Shown: positions 47,770 to 56,359 of the stretch, piece by piece | Layout: each line of letters begins with the position of its first letter | How positions within the stretch are numbered: the first letter of the stretch is position 1 | Source: Brachyspira suanatina | GTDB taxonomy: Bacteria > Spirochaetota > Brachyspiria > Brachyspirales > Brachyspiraceae | Assembly: GCF_001049755.1 (NCBI RefSeq) | Contig: NZ_CVLB01000001.1 | Span: 1,164,091 to 1,228,090, forward strand | Direction of reading: 5' to 3' | DNA length: 64,000 nucleotides | The notes under the pieces: generated by a model | What the model was told of the DNA's origin: nothing | The model's database searches: none | What the model saw: the letters and a program-made list of their open reading frames with translations, nothing else | Translations under genes and position numbers: made by a program

Positions 47770-49170
47770 ATGGATACTGTATCATCTATAGTAGCGAAGG
47801 TTAACAGTTTTTTATGGGATTATTTATTAATAATTTTACTATGCGGAAGTGGGATTTATTTCACTATAAGATTTAAATTCGTACAAATTTTTAAGTTTAA
47901 AGACGGCTGGGATAGAACATTCGGAAGTATATCATTAATGGGTAAATCCGCAGGTAAAGAAGGTATGAGCTCTTTTCAGTCTTTGGCAACAGCAATTGCA
48001 GCACAAGTTGGTACAGGTAATTTAGCAGGTGCTGCTACAGCTTTGATATCAGGAGGTCCTGGTGCTATATTTTGGATGTGGGTATCTGCCTTTTTAGGAA
48101 TGGCTACTATATTTGTAGAGGCATCTTTGGGACAAAAATATAAAACTACAACAGAGGACGGTCATATTATAGGAGGTCCTGCTTATTATATTCAAGCTGC
48201 TTATAAAGGCTGGTTTGGAAAAATATTATCTGTTTTATTTGCAATATTTATTATATTAGCTTTGGGCTTTATGGGAAATATGGTGCAGTCAAATTCTATA
48301 AGCGGTGCTTTTGTTAATGCATTCCCTCAAATTAAGCCTATATATGTTGGCGTAGTATGTGCTTTAATAGCTGCTTTTATATTTATAGGAGGACTTAAAA
48401 GAATAGCTTCGTTTGCTGAAAAGATAGTTCCTATAATGGCTTTGTTCTATATAATAGGTTCTTTAATAATTATTTTAATGAATATTGAAAATTTAGGCTC
48501 TTCTATAGTTTTAATATTCACATCTGCATTTAATCCTCAGGCTGTTATAGGCGGAGGTTTAGGAATAGGTGTTCAGCAGGCTATGCGTTTCGGTGTGGCA
48601 AGAGGTTTATTTTCTAATGAAGCAGGTATGGGTTCTACTCCTCATGCTCATGCTTTAGCTAAAGTTAAACATCCATGCGAACAGGGCGTGGTTGCTATGA
48701 TAGGTGTATTTTTCGATACTTTCATCGTTGTAACTTTAACAGCTTTAGTTATATTAACTTCAAATATATTGCAGACACAAATATATCCTTTAACATCTGC
48801 TGCTGATATACCAGAAATTTTAAAAGGTGTTGGTTTGCCTCAGGAAGCATTCAGATTGGGATTTGGTTATTTCGGTGTTATATTTGTTGCTATATGTTTA
48901 TTCTTCTTTGCTTTTACTACAATAATAGGTTGGTATTTCTTTGGTGAGCAGAATATAAAATATTTATTTGGGGTTAAAGCTAAAAAGGTTTATGCTGTAT
49001 TAGTTGTAGGTTTCGTGTTATTAGGTTCAGCATTAAAAGTTGATTTAGTATGGTCATTAGCAGATACTTTCAATGGACTTATGGTTATACCGAACCTTTT
49101 GGGACTTTTAGCATTGGGCGGCGTTGTTTCTGTATTATTTAAAGAGTACAATGAACTAAATAAAAAATAA
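47770..49170 (+). CDS. Sodium:alanine symporter, AGCS family
   Basis: This 466-residue membrane protein with about ten helices is an amino-acid:sodium symporter of the AGCS (AlsT/DagA) family. The AGCS signatures are SFQSLATAIAAQVGTGNLAG, then GPGAIFWMWVSAFLGMATIF and GLFSNEAGMGSTPHAHA. Alanine, glycine or glutamine are the usual substrates. AGGAG sits 7 bases before the ATG. It is a single-gene unit closed by a hairpin terminator. Confidence 0.93.
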   Translation: MDTVSSIVAKVNSFLWDYLLIILLCGSGIYFTIRFKFVQIFKFKDGWDRTFGSISLMGKSAGKEGMSSFQSLATAIAAQVGTGNLAGAATALISGGPGAIFWMWVSAFLGMATIFVEASLGQKYKTTTEDGHIIGGPAYYIQAAYKGWFGKILSVLFAIFIILALGFMGNMVQSNSISGAFVNAFPQIKPIYVGVVCALIAAFIFIGGLKRIASFAEKIVPIMALFYIIGSLIIILMNIENLGSSIVLIFTSAFNPQAVIGGGLGIGVQQAMRFGVARGLFSNEAGMGSTPHAHALAKVKHPCEQGVVAMIGVFFDTFIVVTLTALVILTSNILQTQIYPLTSAADIPEILKGVGLPQEAFRLGFGYFGVIFVAICLFFFAFTTIIGWYFFGEQNIKYLFGVKAKKVYAVLVVGFVLLGSALKVDLVWSLADTFNGLMVIPNLLGLLALGGVVSVLFKEYNELNKK

Positions 49171-49194
49171 TATTAAAATAATATAATATAAAAA

Positions 49195-49236
49195 ATAAAA
49201 GGGCTTATATAAAAAATATATAAGTCCTTTTTTATT
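49195..49236. terminator. Bidirectional terminator between the AGCS gene and msrB
   Basis: GGGCTTATAT (49201-49210) pairs with the sequence at 49218-49227 (one wobble). It is flanked by AAAA on the left and a T-run on the right, between convergent genes. Confidence 0.82.
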
Positions 49237-49249
49237 TTGAAATTAATAA

Positions 49250-49612
49250 TTATTTTTTAGGCTTGAATATTAAAGAAATAGAATTGACGCAATGTCTTGT
49301 ATTTTTTGCAGTGAGATGTTCCCCTATAAATACATGTCCTAAATGTCCTCCGCAATTATTGCATGTTATTTCTATTCTGTAACCATCTTCATCTAATGAT
49401 CTTTTTACTGCACCTTCTATTTCATCGTCGAAACTAGGCCAGCCGCAATGTGATTTGAATTTATCCTCAGAGCGATATAATTCAGCACCGCATTGTTTAC
49501 AGCAATAAATACCATCTTCAAAAAAATCATTGTACTCGCCTGTAAAAGGATATTCTGTACCTTTAAAAATTATTACATTTCTTTCTTCTTCAGTTAATTC
49601 TCTTTTTTCCAT
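49250..49612 (-). CDS. msrB: Peptide-methionine (R)-S-oxide reductase MsrB
   Basis: This 120-residue single-domain MsrB repairs methionine-R-sulfoxide. Zinc cysteines are Cys38/Cys41 (CKQCG) and Cys84/Cys87 (CNNCG). [15 protein letters not shown] and the catalytic Cys108 in RHCVNSISL are all present. The chain has no signal peptide, so it acts in the cytoplasm. Upstream on its transcript lies an unusual GC-rich island. Confidence 0.94.
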   Translation of the reverse strand: MEKRELTEEERNVIIFKGTEYPFTGEYNDFFEDGIYCCKQCGAELYRSEDKFKSHCGWPSFDDEIEGAVKRSLDEDGYRIEITCNNCGGHLGHVFIGEHLTAKNTRHCVNSISLIFKPKK

Positions 49613-49689
49613 AGTTAAACTCCTAGAATATTAGTATATACCTAACAACTATATTTTGTCAATTTTATTTTTTATATTGTTATTATTTT

Positions 49690-49821
49690 CGGGGACTAGC
49701 CCACCAAATCTTCACTTCTTTTGGACGACGCCCGCCTCGCGAAGTGTGCCTACGGCAGGTGTGCCACAGGCGAATCCCGCCTACGGCGAGAAGCAGGCAC
49801 AGCCCGCCTTCGGCAAAAGGC
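49690..49821. repeat. GC-rich hairpin island, part 1
   Basis: About 130 bases of sharply higher GC content than the flanks. It is made of short self-complementary words: CTCGCGAAG, GCCTACGGC (twice) and GCCTTCGGC, joined by GCAGGTGTGCC-like links. It lies between msrB and deoD, and encodes no plausible protein. It resembles a dispersed intergenic repeat of small RNA/DNA hairpins. Confidence 0.6.
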
Positions 49822-49894
49822 TATATTTTATATTAAATTTGATTAATTATATTACATGTAATACAATTTTAGTATGATTTAATACTAATTTTAT

Positions 49895-49984
49895 CCTTGC
49901 ACTTTCGCAAAGCGTGCCGACGAAGTCCACCTGCGGTGTCGGCAGCAACTTTAGCGAAGCCCACCTGTGGTGTGCGGCGGGAAA
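49895..49984. repeat. GC-rich hairpin island, part 2
   Basis: About 90 GC-rich bases with CTTTCGCAAAG, CACCTGCGGTG and CACCTGTGGTG, each a small hairpin, plus GCGAAGCCCACCTG-like links that echo part 1. Seventy AT-rich bases separate it from part 1. The rest of the gap (49985-50145) is AT-rich and looks empty apart from the deoD leader. Confidence 0.6.
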
Positions 49985-50145
49985 AAGTTGAATAAAAAAA
50001 TGACAAACTTAAAAATTTTCAGTATATACAAAATACCATATTTATCAATTGGTTTTAATTATAAAATTATTACTTTGCTTGATATAAAAAAGATTAATAT
50101 TTATAATAATTACAATAATAAAAAATGAATAAAGGAGAAATATAT

Positions 50146-50844
50146 ATGGCTACACCTCATATAGCTGCCAATAAAGGCGATATTGCTGAAACTATACTTT
50201 TACCGGGAGATCCTTTAAGAGCTAAATTTATAGCTGAGAATTTTTTAGAAAATGTTACTCAATACAATTCCATTAGAAATATGTTTGGATTCACAGGTAC
50301 ATATAAAGGAAAGAAAGTTTCCGTTCAAGGTACTGGTATGGGAATGCCTTCCTGCAGTATTTATTCTTATGAGCTTATACATTTCTATGGCTGTAAGAAT
50401 TTAATTCGTATAGGTACTGCCGGTGCTTTAGTGGATAAACTTCATATTGGTGATTTGGTTATAGGAATGGGAGCTTGCACAGACTCTAATTATGCTGCAC
50501 AATATGAGCTTCCTGGTACTTATGCACCTATAGCTAGTTACGAATTACTAAGAAAAGCTGTTAATAAAGCTGATGAAATGAAAATAAATTATCATGTAGG
50601 TAATATAGTTTCATCTGATGTATTTTATGGTGCTAATAATGCTACTCCTAAATGGGCAAAAATGGGGGTATTGGCCGTTGAAATGGAGGCTGCTGCCTTA
50701 TATATGAATGCTGCTTATGCTGGTGTGAATGCACTTTGTATGGTAACTATTTCTGATTCTTTAGTTACAGGAGAGGCTACAACTGCAGAACAAAGAGAAA
50801 AAACTTTTACTAATATGATGGAAGTTGCTTTGTCTTTAGCTTAA
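50146..50844 (+). CDS. deoD: Purine-nucleoside phosphorylase DeoD type
   Basis: This 232-residue enzyme phosphorolyses purine (deoxy)nucleosides to base and sugar phosphate. The start at MATPHIAA matches the Escherichia coli-type N-terminus and has AAAGGAG 8 bases upstream; an in-frame ATG at 50125 overlaps that binding site and is rejected. Signatures are [50 protein letters not shown] and SDSLVTGE with the catalytic Asp. A strong terminator follows. Confidence 0.95.
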   Translation: MATPHIAANKGDIAETILLPGDPLRAKFIAENFLENVTQYNSIRNMFGFTGTYKGKKVSVQGTGMGMPSCSIYSYELIHFYGCKNLIRIGTAGALVDKLHIGDLVIGMGACTDSNYAAQYELPGTYAPIASYELLRKAVNKADEMKINYHVGNIVSSDVFYGANNATPKWAKMGVLAVEMEAAALYMNAAYAGVNALCMVTISDSLVTGEATTAEQREKTFTNMMEVALSLA

Positions 50845-50854
50845 AATATTATTC

Positions 50855-50904
50855 AATAATAAGCATTTATAAATTTATTTTTATGAATGCTTATTATTTT
50901 TTAT
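50855..50904 (+). terminator. Terminator after deoD
   Basis: AATAATAAGCATTTATAA (50855-50872) pairs with TTATGAATGCTTATTATT (50881-50898) with one wobble, followed by T-rich sequence. Confidence 0.85.
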
Positions 50905-50910
50905 AATTTC

Positions 50911-50938
50911 TTGACTTTTTTTATAATTTGTATATAAT
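50911..50938 (+). promoter_or_regulatory. Promoter of the aromatic leader and DAHP synthase
   Basis: TTGACT (50911-50916) is 16 bases from a perfect TATAAT (50933-50938). RNA would begin about 50944-50946, at or just before the leader-peptide ATG, and about 235 bases before the DAHP synthase gene. Confidence 0.7.
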
Positions 50939-50946
50939 TAATTACT

Positions 50947-51018
50947 ATGAAAGGTATTATTATTTCAAATAATTTCAAAAGCATCTACGCTTATTACTTT
51001 TTCTATTATGGCGTTTAA
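50947..51018 (+). CDS. Tyr/Phe-rich attenuator leader peptide
   Basis: A 23-codon reading frame begins 8 bases after the -10 box and ends with TAA at 51016-51018. Its C-terminal half reads YAYYFFYY: five Tyr and two Phe within eight codons, with another Phe earlier. The next gene makes DAHP, the first committed step toward Phe and Tyr. The layout matches amino-acid attenuation leaders such as pheA and pheST. No ribosome binding site is visible, so it would be translated from a leaderless RNA end. Expression is inferred. Confidence 0.65.
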   Translation: MKGIIISNNFKSIYAYYFFYYGV

Positions 51019-51041
51019 GGCGCCAGTATATCTATTTTTCT
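51009..51041 (+). terminator. Probable attenuator hairpin in the DAHP synthase leader
   Basis: TGGCG (51009-51013), inside the last codons of the leader peptide, can pair with CGCCA (51021-51025) around a loop holding the stop codon. A U-rich stretch (51026-51041) follows. A ribosome stalled on the Tyr/Phe codons would cover the 5' arm. The stem is short, and the T-run begins several bases later, so strength is uncertain. Confidence 0.45.
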
Positions 51042-51181
51042 AATTTAAACACACACACATATATTATTAATTTTTATAACTATAAGATAATTTGGCAGAT
51101 TATCATTTATAGGTTTAAAACAAAAATTATTATCTATTTTTTATGCATAAATTTTAAAATTATTTTAAGGAGAATTATATT

Positions 51182-52225
51182 ATGATAGTCGTAATGAAAC
51201 CAAATGCAAAAGAAGAACATGTAAACAGTATTATAGAAAGACTTAAAAATGCAGGTCTTGGTATAAATAAAAGTGTCGGAGTAGATTATACTGTAATAGG
51301 AATGGTAGGAGATACTTCAAAGATAGACAGAGAGTTAATAGCTTCTTTGCCGGGTGTATCTAAAGTATTGAAAGTTCAGGAGCCATTCAAAAGAGCAAAC
51401 AGAGCATTTAAAAAAGAAGATACCGTAGTAGATGTAAGTGGTGTTAAAATAGGCGAAGGTAAGCCTGTTATAATAGCAGGGCCTTGTTCAGTTGAGAGTG
51501 AGGATCAGGTTATAAACATTGCTAAAAGCGTAAAAGCTGCAGGAGCTTCAATACTTAGAGGAGGAGCTTTCAAGCCTAGAACTTCACCTTATGCTTTTCA
51601 AGGTTTAGCACTTGACGGACTTAAAATATTAAAACTTGCAAAAGAAGAAGTTGGAATACCTATAGTAAGTGAGATTGTTTCTATAAGACATTTAGAGGAT
51701 TTTGAAAATACTGTGGATATGATTCAAATAGGTGCAAGAAACATGCAGAACTTCGAGCTTTTAAAAGAAGTAGGAAAATTAAAAAAGCCCATACTTTTAA
51801 AAAGAGGTTTATCAAGCACCATAGAAGAATGGCTTATGAGTGCGGAATACATACTTAATCAAGGTAATGAGAATGTTGTATTGTGTGAAAGAGGTGTAAG
51901 AACTTTTGAAACTTATACTAGAAATACTTTCGATGTTTCAGCAATTCCTGCAATAAAGCGTTTAAGTCATTTGCCTGTAATAGGAGATCCTTCGCATGCA
52001 AGCGGTAAATCTTGGATGGCACTTCCTCTCACTTTGGCCGCTATTTCTGCAGGTGCTGATGGTATGATTATAGAAGTTCATAATGATCCAGAACATGCTT
52101 TATGTGATGGGGCACAGTCTATAAAGCCTGATGTATTTGCTGATATTATGGAATCTGTTAATATGATTTCTGATACTGTTGCAAAAATAAAAGAGAAACA
52201 TGGAGGTAAAATTTATACCAAATAA
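51182..52225 (+). CDS. aroF: 3-deoxy-7-phosphoheptulonate (DAHP) synthase, type I-beta with regulatory N-domain
   Basis: This 347-residue enzyme condenses phosphoenolpyruvate and erythrose 4-phosphate, the first shikimate step. Residues 1-70 form a ferredoxin-like domain (MIVVMKPNAKEEHVNSIIE), as in Thermotoga-type enzymes where it mediates Phe/Tyr feedback. The barrel contains the metal Cys in AGPCSVESED, the GGAFKPRTSPYAFQG block, GDPSHASGK and IIEVHNDPEHALCDGAQS. AAGGAG lies before the ATG. Its long leader encodes a Tyr/Phe-rich peptide, so it is probably regulated both at the protein level and by attenuation. Confidence 0.95.
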   Translation: MIVVMKPNAKEEHVNSIIERLKNAGLGINKSVGVDYTVIGMVGDTSKIDRELIASLPGVSKVLKVQEPFKRANRAFKKEDTVVDVSGVKIGEGKPVIIAGPCSVESEDQVINIAKSVKAAGASILRGGAFKPRTSPYAFQGLALDGLKILKLAKEEVGIPIVSEIVSIRHLEDFENTVDMIQIGARNMQNFELLKEVGKLKKPILLKRGLSSTIEEWLMSAEYILNQGNENVVLCERGVRTFETYTRNTFDVSAIPAIKRLSHLPVIGDPSHASGKSWMALPLTLAAISAGADGMIIEVHNDPEHALCDGAQSIKPDVFADIMESVNMISDTVAKIKEKHGGKIYTK

Positions 52226-52248
52226 TTAATTTTGATTTGTAATATTAT

Positions 52249-52290
52249 AATAGTCTGCTTATAAAAATTATGAGCAGACTATATTTTATA
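52249..52290 (+). terminator. Terminator after DAHP synthase
   Basis: ATAGTCTGCTTATAA (52250-52264) pairs with TTATGAGCAGACTAT (52268-52282) with one wobble and a 3-base loop, followed by a T-rich tract. Confidence 0.88.
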
Positions 52291-52396
52291 TTATATTTAA
52301 TATTTAATTATTTATTTTTAAATAAACTAATTTGATTTTTACATTTATATATTATATAATTTATGATATATCTATATTGAAATTTGAGGAATTAAC

Positions 52397-53677
52397 ATGT
52401 TAATTACAATATTAGCGTTATTTATATTATTGCAAAGTAATGTATTTGGATATATAGATCCAGGTACAGGAAGTTTACTTTTCTCAGCACTTTTTGGGAT
52501 AATAGGAACGCTTTTCTTTTTATCAAAGGCTCTTTTGATAAAATTAAAAACTATGTCTTTTTCTAAAAATAAATCTATAGATACAGAAGCATCTAAAAAA
52601 GCAAGAATAATCATTTATGGAGAAGATAAAAGATATTGTAATGTATTTAAGCCTATTATAGAAGAATTAATAAAATTAGAAATACCAGTAATATATTACA
52701 GTTCAAGTGAAGATGATCCAATATTTGAAATAAAAAATGATTTGCTTCATACAGAATTTATTGGAATAGGTAATAAAGCTTATGCCAAATTAAATTTTAT
52801 AGAAGCAGATATTTGTTTAATGACAACTCCTAATTTAGATGTTTTTCAATTAAAACGTTCTAAAGGCGTAAAGAAGTATGTGCATATATTTCATGCTCCA
52901 AATGAAGCTGCTATGTATTGTTTATATTCTTTAGACTTTTTTGATGCTGCATTATTAAGCGGAGAAAATCAAATAGCTGATATAAGAGAACTAGAAGAAA
53001 CTAGAGGAACCAAAGTAAAAGAATTAGAAATTATAGGAAGTCCTTATTTAGATGAACTTAATAAAAAGAAAGAAGAAGCTTTAGAGTCTATTACTAAAGT
53101 AGAAAATAAAAAAACTGTTTTAATAGCTCCTTCTTGGGGTATGAATGGACTTCTTACAAGATTTGGAGAAAAAGTAATAGATCCTATTTTAGAAAACGGA
53201 TATTATGTGATTATACGCCCTCATCCTCAATCTAGTATAGTAGAAAAAGATATGCTTGAAAGATTGAAAAATAAATATAAGGATAACTCTAATATAGAAT
53301 GGGATTTTAATGGGGATAATATTTATTCATTATCAAGGGCTGATGTTATGATATCTGATTTTTCAGGAGTAATATTAGATTATGCTTTTCTTTTTGAAAA
53401 ACCTACTATAATACCTAGTTTTACTTTTGATAAAAGAGGTTATGATGCTGTTGAATTAAAAGAAGAAACTTGGACATTAAAAACTTTACCTAAAATAACA
53501 GTTTCTTTAGATGAGAATAATTTTGCAAATATTTCAAATATAGTAAATGATACTATTAATAATACTTCATTAAAAGATAATATTATAAAAGCTAAAGATG
53601 AAGCTTATAAATGCAGGGGGGAAGCTGCTAAAAATGGAGCTTTGGCTTTAAGAAAAATGCTTACAGAATTAAATTAA
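52397..53677 (+). CDS. TagB/TagF-like CDP-alcohol phosphotransferase
   Basis: This 426-residue protein has two N-terminal hydrophobic segments (1-20 and 28-50) around YIDPGTGSLLFSALFG. A GT-B-like domain of the CDP-glycerol glycerophosphotransferase family follows: HIFHAPNEAAMYCLYSLDFF, VLIAPSWG, IRPHPQSS and MISDFSGVILDYAFLFEKP. Family members transfer alcohol phosphates from CDP-alcohols to glycans or lipids. GAGGA lies just before the ATG. A G6 run (53616-53621) lies near the 3' end. It starts the decoration locus, with 38 bases to the next gene. Confidence 0.82.
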   Translation: MLITILALFILLQSNVFGYIDPGTGSLLFSALFGIIGTLFFLSKALLIKLKTMSFSKNKSIDTEASKKARIIIYGEDKRYCNVFKPIIEELIKLEIPVIYYSSSEDDPIFEIKNDLLHTEFIGIGNKAYAKLNFIEADICLMTTPNLDVFQLKRSKGVKKYVHIFHAPNEAAMYCLYSLDFFDAALLSGENQIADIRELEETRGTKVKELEIIGSPYLDELNKKKEEALESITKVENKKTVLIAPSWGMNGLLTRFGEKVIDPILENGYYVIIRPHPQSSIVEKDMLERLKNKYKDNSNIEWDFNGDNIYSLSRADVMISDFSGVILDYAFLFEKPTIIPSFTFDKRGYDAVELKEETWTLKTLPKITVSLDENNFANISNIVNDTINNTSLKDNIIKAKDEAYKCRGEAAKNGALALRKMLTELN

Positions 53678-53715
53678 TAATTTTAATATCATAATAAATA
53701 AGGAGTGTTATTTTT

Positions 53716-55173
53716 ATGAAAGCAATAATACTTGCAGCTGGTAGAGGCACAAGACTTTTACCTATGACTTTAGTAAAGCCTAAACCATTATTAGAGATAC
53801 ATGGAAAAACTATATTAGAAAACGCTATTGATATACTTAGAGAAGGCGGTGTAGATGATATCACTGTTGTTACAGGATATAAACATGAATTGTTTGATCC
53901 TTTACAAAAAAAGCTTGGGTTTAAAAAGGTAGTATCTACAGATTTTGCTTCTAAAAACAGCAGTGCTTCATTAAAATTGGTAAAAGATGAAATTACTAAT
54001 GGTACTATAATAATGAATGGTGATTTATATATTAAAAAATCTTTTTTTGAATATATAAAGCCTAATGAATGCCAATTTTTATCACAAGAAATTAATAATG
54101 TTATGGTATGGGAATATGTTGTTGATGAAGAAAAAAAACTTATTAAAATTATTAAAGATGCTACTAGCGGAAGATATGGTGAGACAGGAATAGCTTATTT
54201 TGCAGGTAAGTATGTTGATACTATAAAAGAAGAACTTGATAATTGTACAGATGATGAATATTGGGAATATGCTGTTTTCAGAGCATTAAGTAGAATAGAT
54301 TTTTATATTAGTGAGGCAGAAGACATTGTAACAGAAGTTGATTCTTTCAAAGATGCAATCATGACTAATACATTGACTTTTGAAGATATTGCTAAACAAT
54401 GTTCTGATAATGGAGAAGCTATTAGATTAAAAGGATTAACTAATTACAATTACAAAATAACTTTTAATGGTGATAAGAAAGTAATAAGAATTCCTGGTCT
54501 AGGTACAGAAAAGTTTATTGACAGACCAGCAGAAAAACATATTATGTCATTAGTTTCTGAAGATATTGCTCCTAAAAGTATGTTCTTTGATTATGACATT
54601 AAAATAACTAATTATTTAGATGGATATAAAGATTTAGAGTTTGACGAGATAGATGAAAAGTTTTTATCTCTTTTTATGAAAAGATTAGAACAGCTGCATC
54701 AAATTAAACTAAAAGATAATCCAGGATTTGTTCCTTTATTAATTTATAATAAAATAAAAAAATATGAAGAATTAGTGCCTATTAGTTTAGTAACTGAAAA
54801 AGAAAGAGAGTTTATACATAACTCAGCTAAAGAATTAGATAAAGATGAAAAAGTATTATGTCATTTAGATTTATTATTTGGAAATATTTTATATAATGGA
54901 GAAGATGTAAAAATAATAGATTTTGAATATTCTGGTTTCACTTCTAATTATTTAGATATAGCCAGTTTTGTATGCGAATCAGATATTGATGATGAAAGAC
55001 GATTAAAATTATTAAAATCATATAATGGTTTGGAAGATTCTAGAGTTAGAAAGGCTCAAATTATACATAATTATATATGGTCATTATGGGGTATTATGAA
55101 CAAATCTTATGAGTATATGAGATACCATATATCTGGTCTTCATAAAAATTTATCCTATTTTAATTTAAATTGA
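53716..55173 (+). CDS. Cytidylyltransferase-choline/ethanolamine kinase fusion (LicC-LicA type)
   Basis: This 485-residue protein has two enzymes in one chain. Residues 1-230 are a sugar-nucleotide-type transferase: LAAGRGTRLLPMTLVKPKPL at 6-25, and IIMNGDLYI with the metal Asp, as in CTP:phosphocholine cytidylyltransferase LicC. Residues 235-485 are a choline/ethanolamine-kinase fold: LTNYNYKITFNG, the Brenner HLDLLFGN from His383, and IIDFEYSGF. Together they would phosphorylate an amino-alcohol and activate it as CDP-choline or CDP-ethanolamine. AAGGAG precedes the ATG. The EutH-like transporter gene follows by 22 bases. Confidence 0.88.
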   Translation: MKAIILAAGRGTRLLPMTLVKPKPLLEIHGKTILENAIDILREGGVDDITVVTGYKHELFDPLQKKLGFKKVVSTDFASKNSSASLKLVKDEITNGTIIMNGDLYIKKSFFEYIKPNECQFLSQEINNVMVWEYVVDEEKKLIKIIKDATSGRYGETGIAYFAGKYVDTIKEELDNCTDDEYWEYAVFRALSRIDFYISEAEDIVTEVDSFKDAIMTNTLTFEDIAKQCSDNGEAIRLKGLTNYNYKITFNGDKKVIRIPGLGTEKFIDRPAEKHIMSLVSEDIAPKSMFFDYDIKITNYLDGYKDLEFDEIDEKFLSLFMKRLEQLHQIKLKDNPGFVPLLIYNKIKKYEELVPISLVTEKEREFIHNSAKELDKDEKVLCHLDLLFGNILYNGEDVKIIDFEYSGFTSNYLDIASFVCESDIDDERRLKLLKSYNGLEDSRVRKAQIIHNYIWSLWGIMNKSYEYMRYHISGLHKNLSYFNLN

Positions 55174-55195
55174 TATATGTTTATAGGCTATAATC

Positions 55196-56320
55196 ATGAG
55201 TATAAATGAAATAATATTATATATAATGATTGTATTTATGGTTCTAGGAGCCATAGATAAAGTCATAGGCAATAAATTTGGTCTTGGAGAACAGTTTGAA
55301 GCTGGTTTTAATGCTATGGGGGCTTTAGCTTTATCTATGATAGGTATTATATGTCTTGCTCCAGTAATAGCAGCATTATTAAAACCGATTATCATTCCAA
55401 TATACACTGCTTTAGGGGCAGACCCTTCAATGTTTGCAACAACAATACTTGCTAATGATATGGGGGGGGCTCCTTTAGCATTAGAATTTGCTAATGATAT
55501 AAATGCAGGAAAATTTTCAGCTTTTATAGTCGGTGCTATGATGGGGCCTACTATAGTTTTCAGTATACCAGTTGCTATTGGTATTATTAATAAAGAAGAT
55601 CATAAGTATTTAGCTTTGGGTATAGCTTCAGGTATGATTACTATACCAATAGGGGCTTTTTGCGGAGGGCTTGCAGCTGGATATGGAGTTATATTTTTAA
55701 TAAAAAATCTTATACCAATAATTATAGTATCAATACTTCTTACTTTAGGTTTAATATTTATAAGAGATGTTTTGATAAAGATATTTGATTTATTTTCTAA
55801 ATTTTTAGTTATATTAATTACTATAGGTTTAGTTTTTGCTGTAATAGAGGCATTAACAGGAATTCAAATTATAAAATTTACTATTAGCAATCAAACAATT
55901 ACAATGTCGTCTATATCTGATGCTGTTACTACAGTTGCTAGTATAGCTTTTGTTTTGGCAGGAGCTTTTCCTCTTGTATTTGTACTTACTAAAGTGGCTT
56001 CAAAACCTTTGGAAGCTGTAGGAAAAAAATTAGGTATGAATGATGTTGGAGCTGCTGGTTTGGTTGCAACTCTTGCTAATAATATACCTATGTTTAATAT
56101 AATGAAAGATATGAATAATCAAGGAAAGATTATAAATTGTGCCTTTGCTGTTAGTGCGGCATTTACATTTGGAGATCATTTGGGATTTACTGCTGGTTAT
56201 GCAGGAGGAGAATATAGAAATATGATATTTCCTATGATAGTGGCTAAATTGGTTGGAGGTGTAACTGCTATAATAGTTGCTTATTTTGTATCTAAGATAG
56301 TGCTTAAAAATACTAATTGA
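55196..56320 (+). CDS. eutH: EutH-family ethanolamine transporter
   Basis: This 374-residue membrane protein with about ten helices matches EutH: GLGEQFEAGFNAMGALALSM, ANDMGGAPLALEFAND, VGAMMGPTIVFSIP, GLVATLANNIPMFNIMKDM and AFTFGDHLGFTAGY. EutH imports ethanolamine, normally beside catabolic eut genes and microcompartment genes, none of which is here. Instead it adjoins a kinase-cytidylyltransferase, where it replaces the choline permease LicB of other bacteria. The conserved DMGGAP motif is written with a run of eight G (55462-55469). The ribosome binding site is weak. Confidence 0.92.
   Translation: MSINEIILYIMIVFMVLGAIDKVIGNKFGLGEQFEAGFNAMGALALSMIGIICLAPVIAALLKPIIIPIYTALGADPSMFATTILANDMGGAPLALEFANDINAGKFSAFIVGAMMGPTIVFSIPVAIGIINKEDHKYLALGIASGMITIPIGAFCGGLAAGYGVIFLIKNLIPIIIVSILLTLGLIFIRDVLIKIFDLFSKFLVILITIGLVFAVIEALTGIQIIKFTISNQTITMSSISDAVTTVASIAFVLAGAFPLVFVLTKVASKPLEAVGKKLGMNDVGAAGLVATLANNIPMFNIMKDMNNQGKIINCAFAVSAAFTFGDHLGFTAGYAGGEYRNMIFPMIVAKLVGGVTAIIVAYFVSKIVLKNTN
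55462..55469 (+). repeat. G8 homopolymer tract inside eutH
   Basis: Eight consecutive G encode Met-Gly-Gly-Ala in the conserved DMGGAP motif. Neighbouring Gly codons are mostly GGA or GGT, so this run is not required by the protein. Slippage by one base would truncate the transporter. Confidence 0.7.
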
Positions 56321-56359
56321 TTTATTTTTTAATATGAAATATAATTAAAGAGGAAACAT

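Noticed and set aside
49656-49877. A 73-codon open frame across the GC-rich island
   Set aside because: It is Pro/Ala-rich only because of GC composition, has no ribosome binding site, and runs into AT-rich sequence; the island is better read as hairpin repeats.
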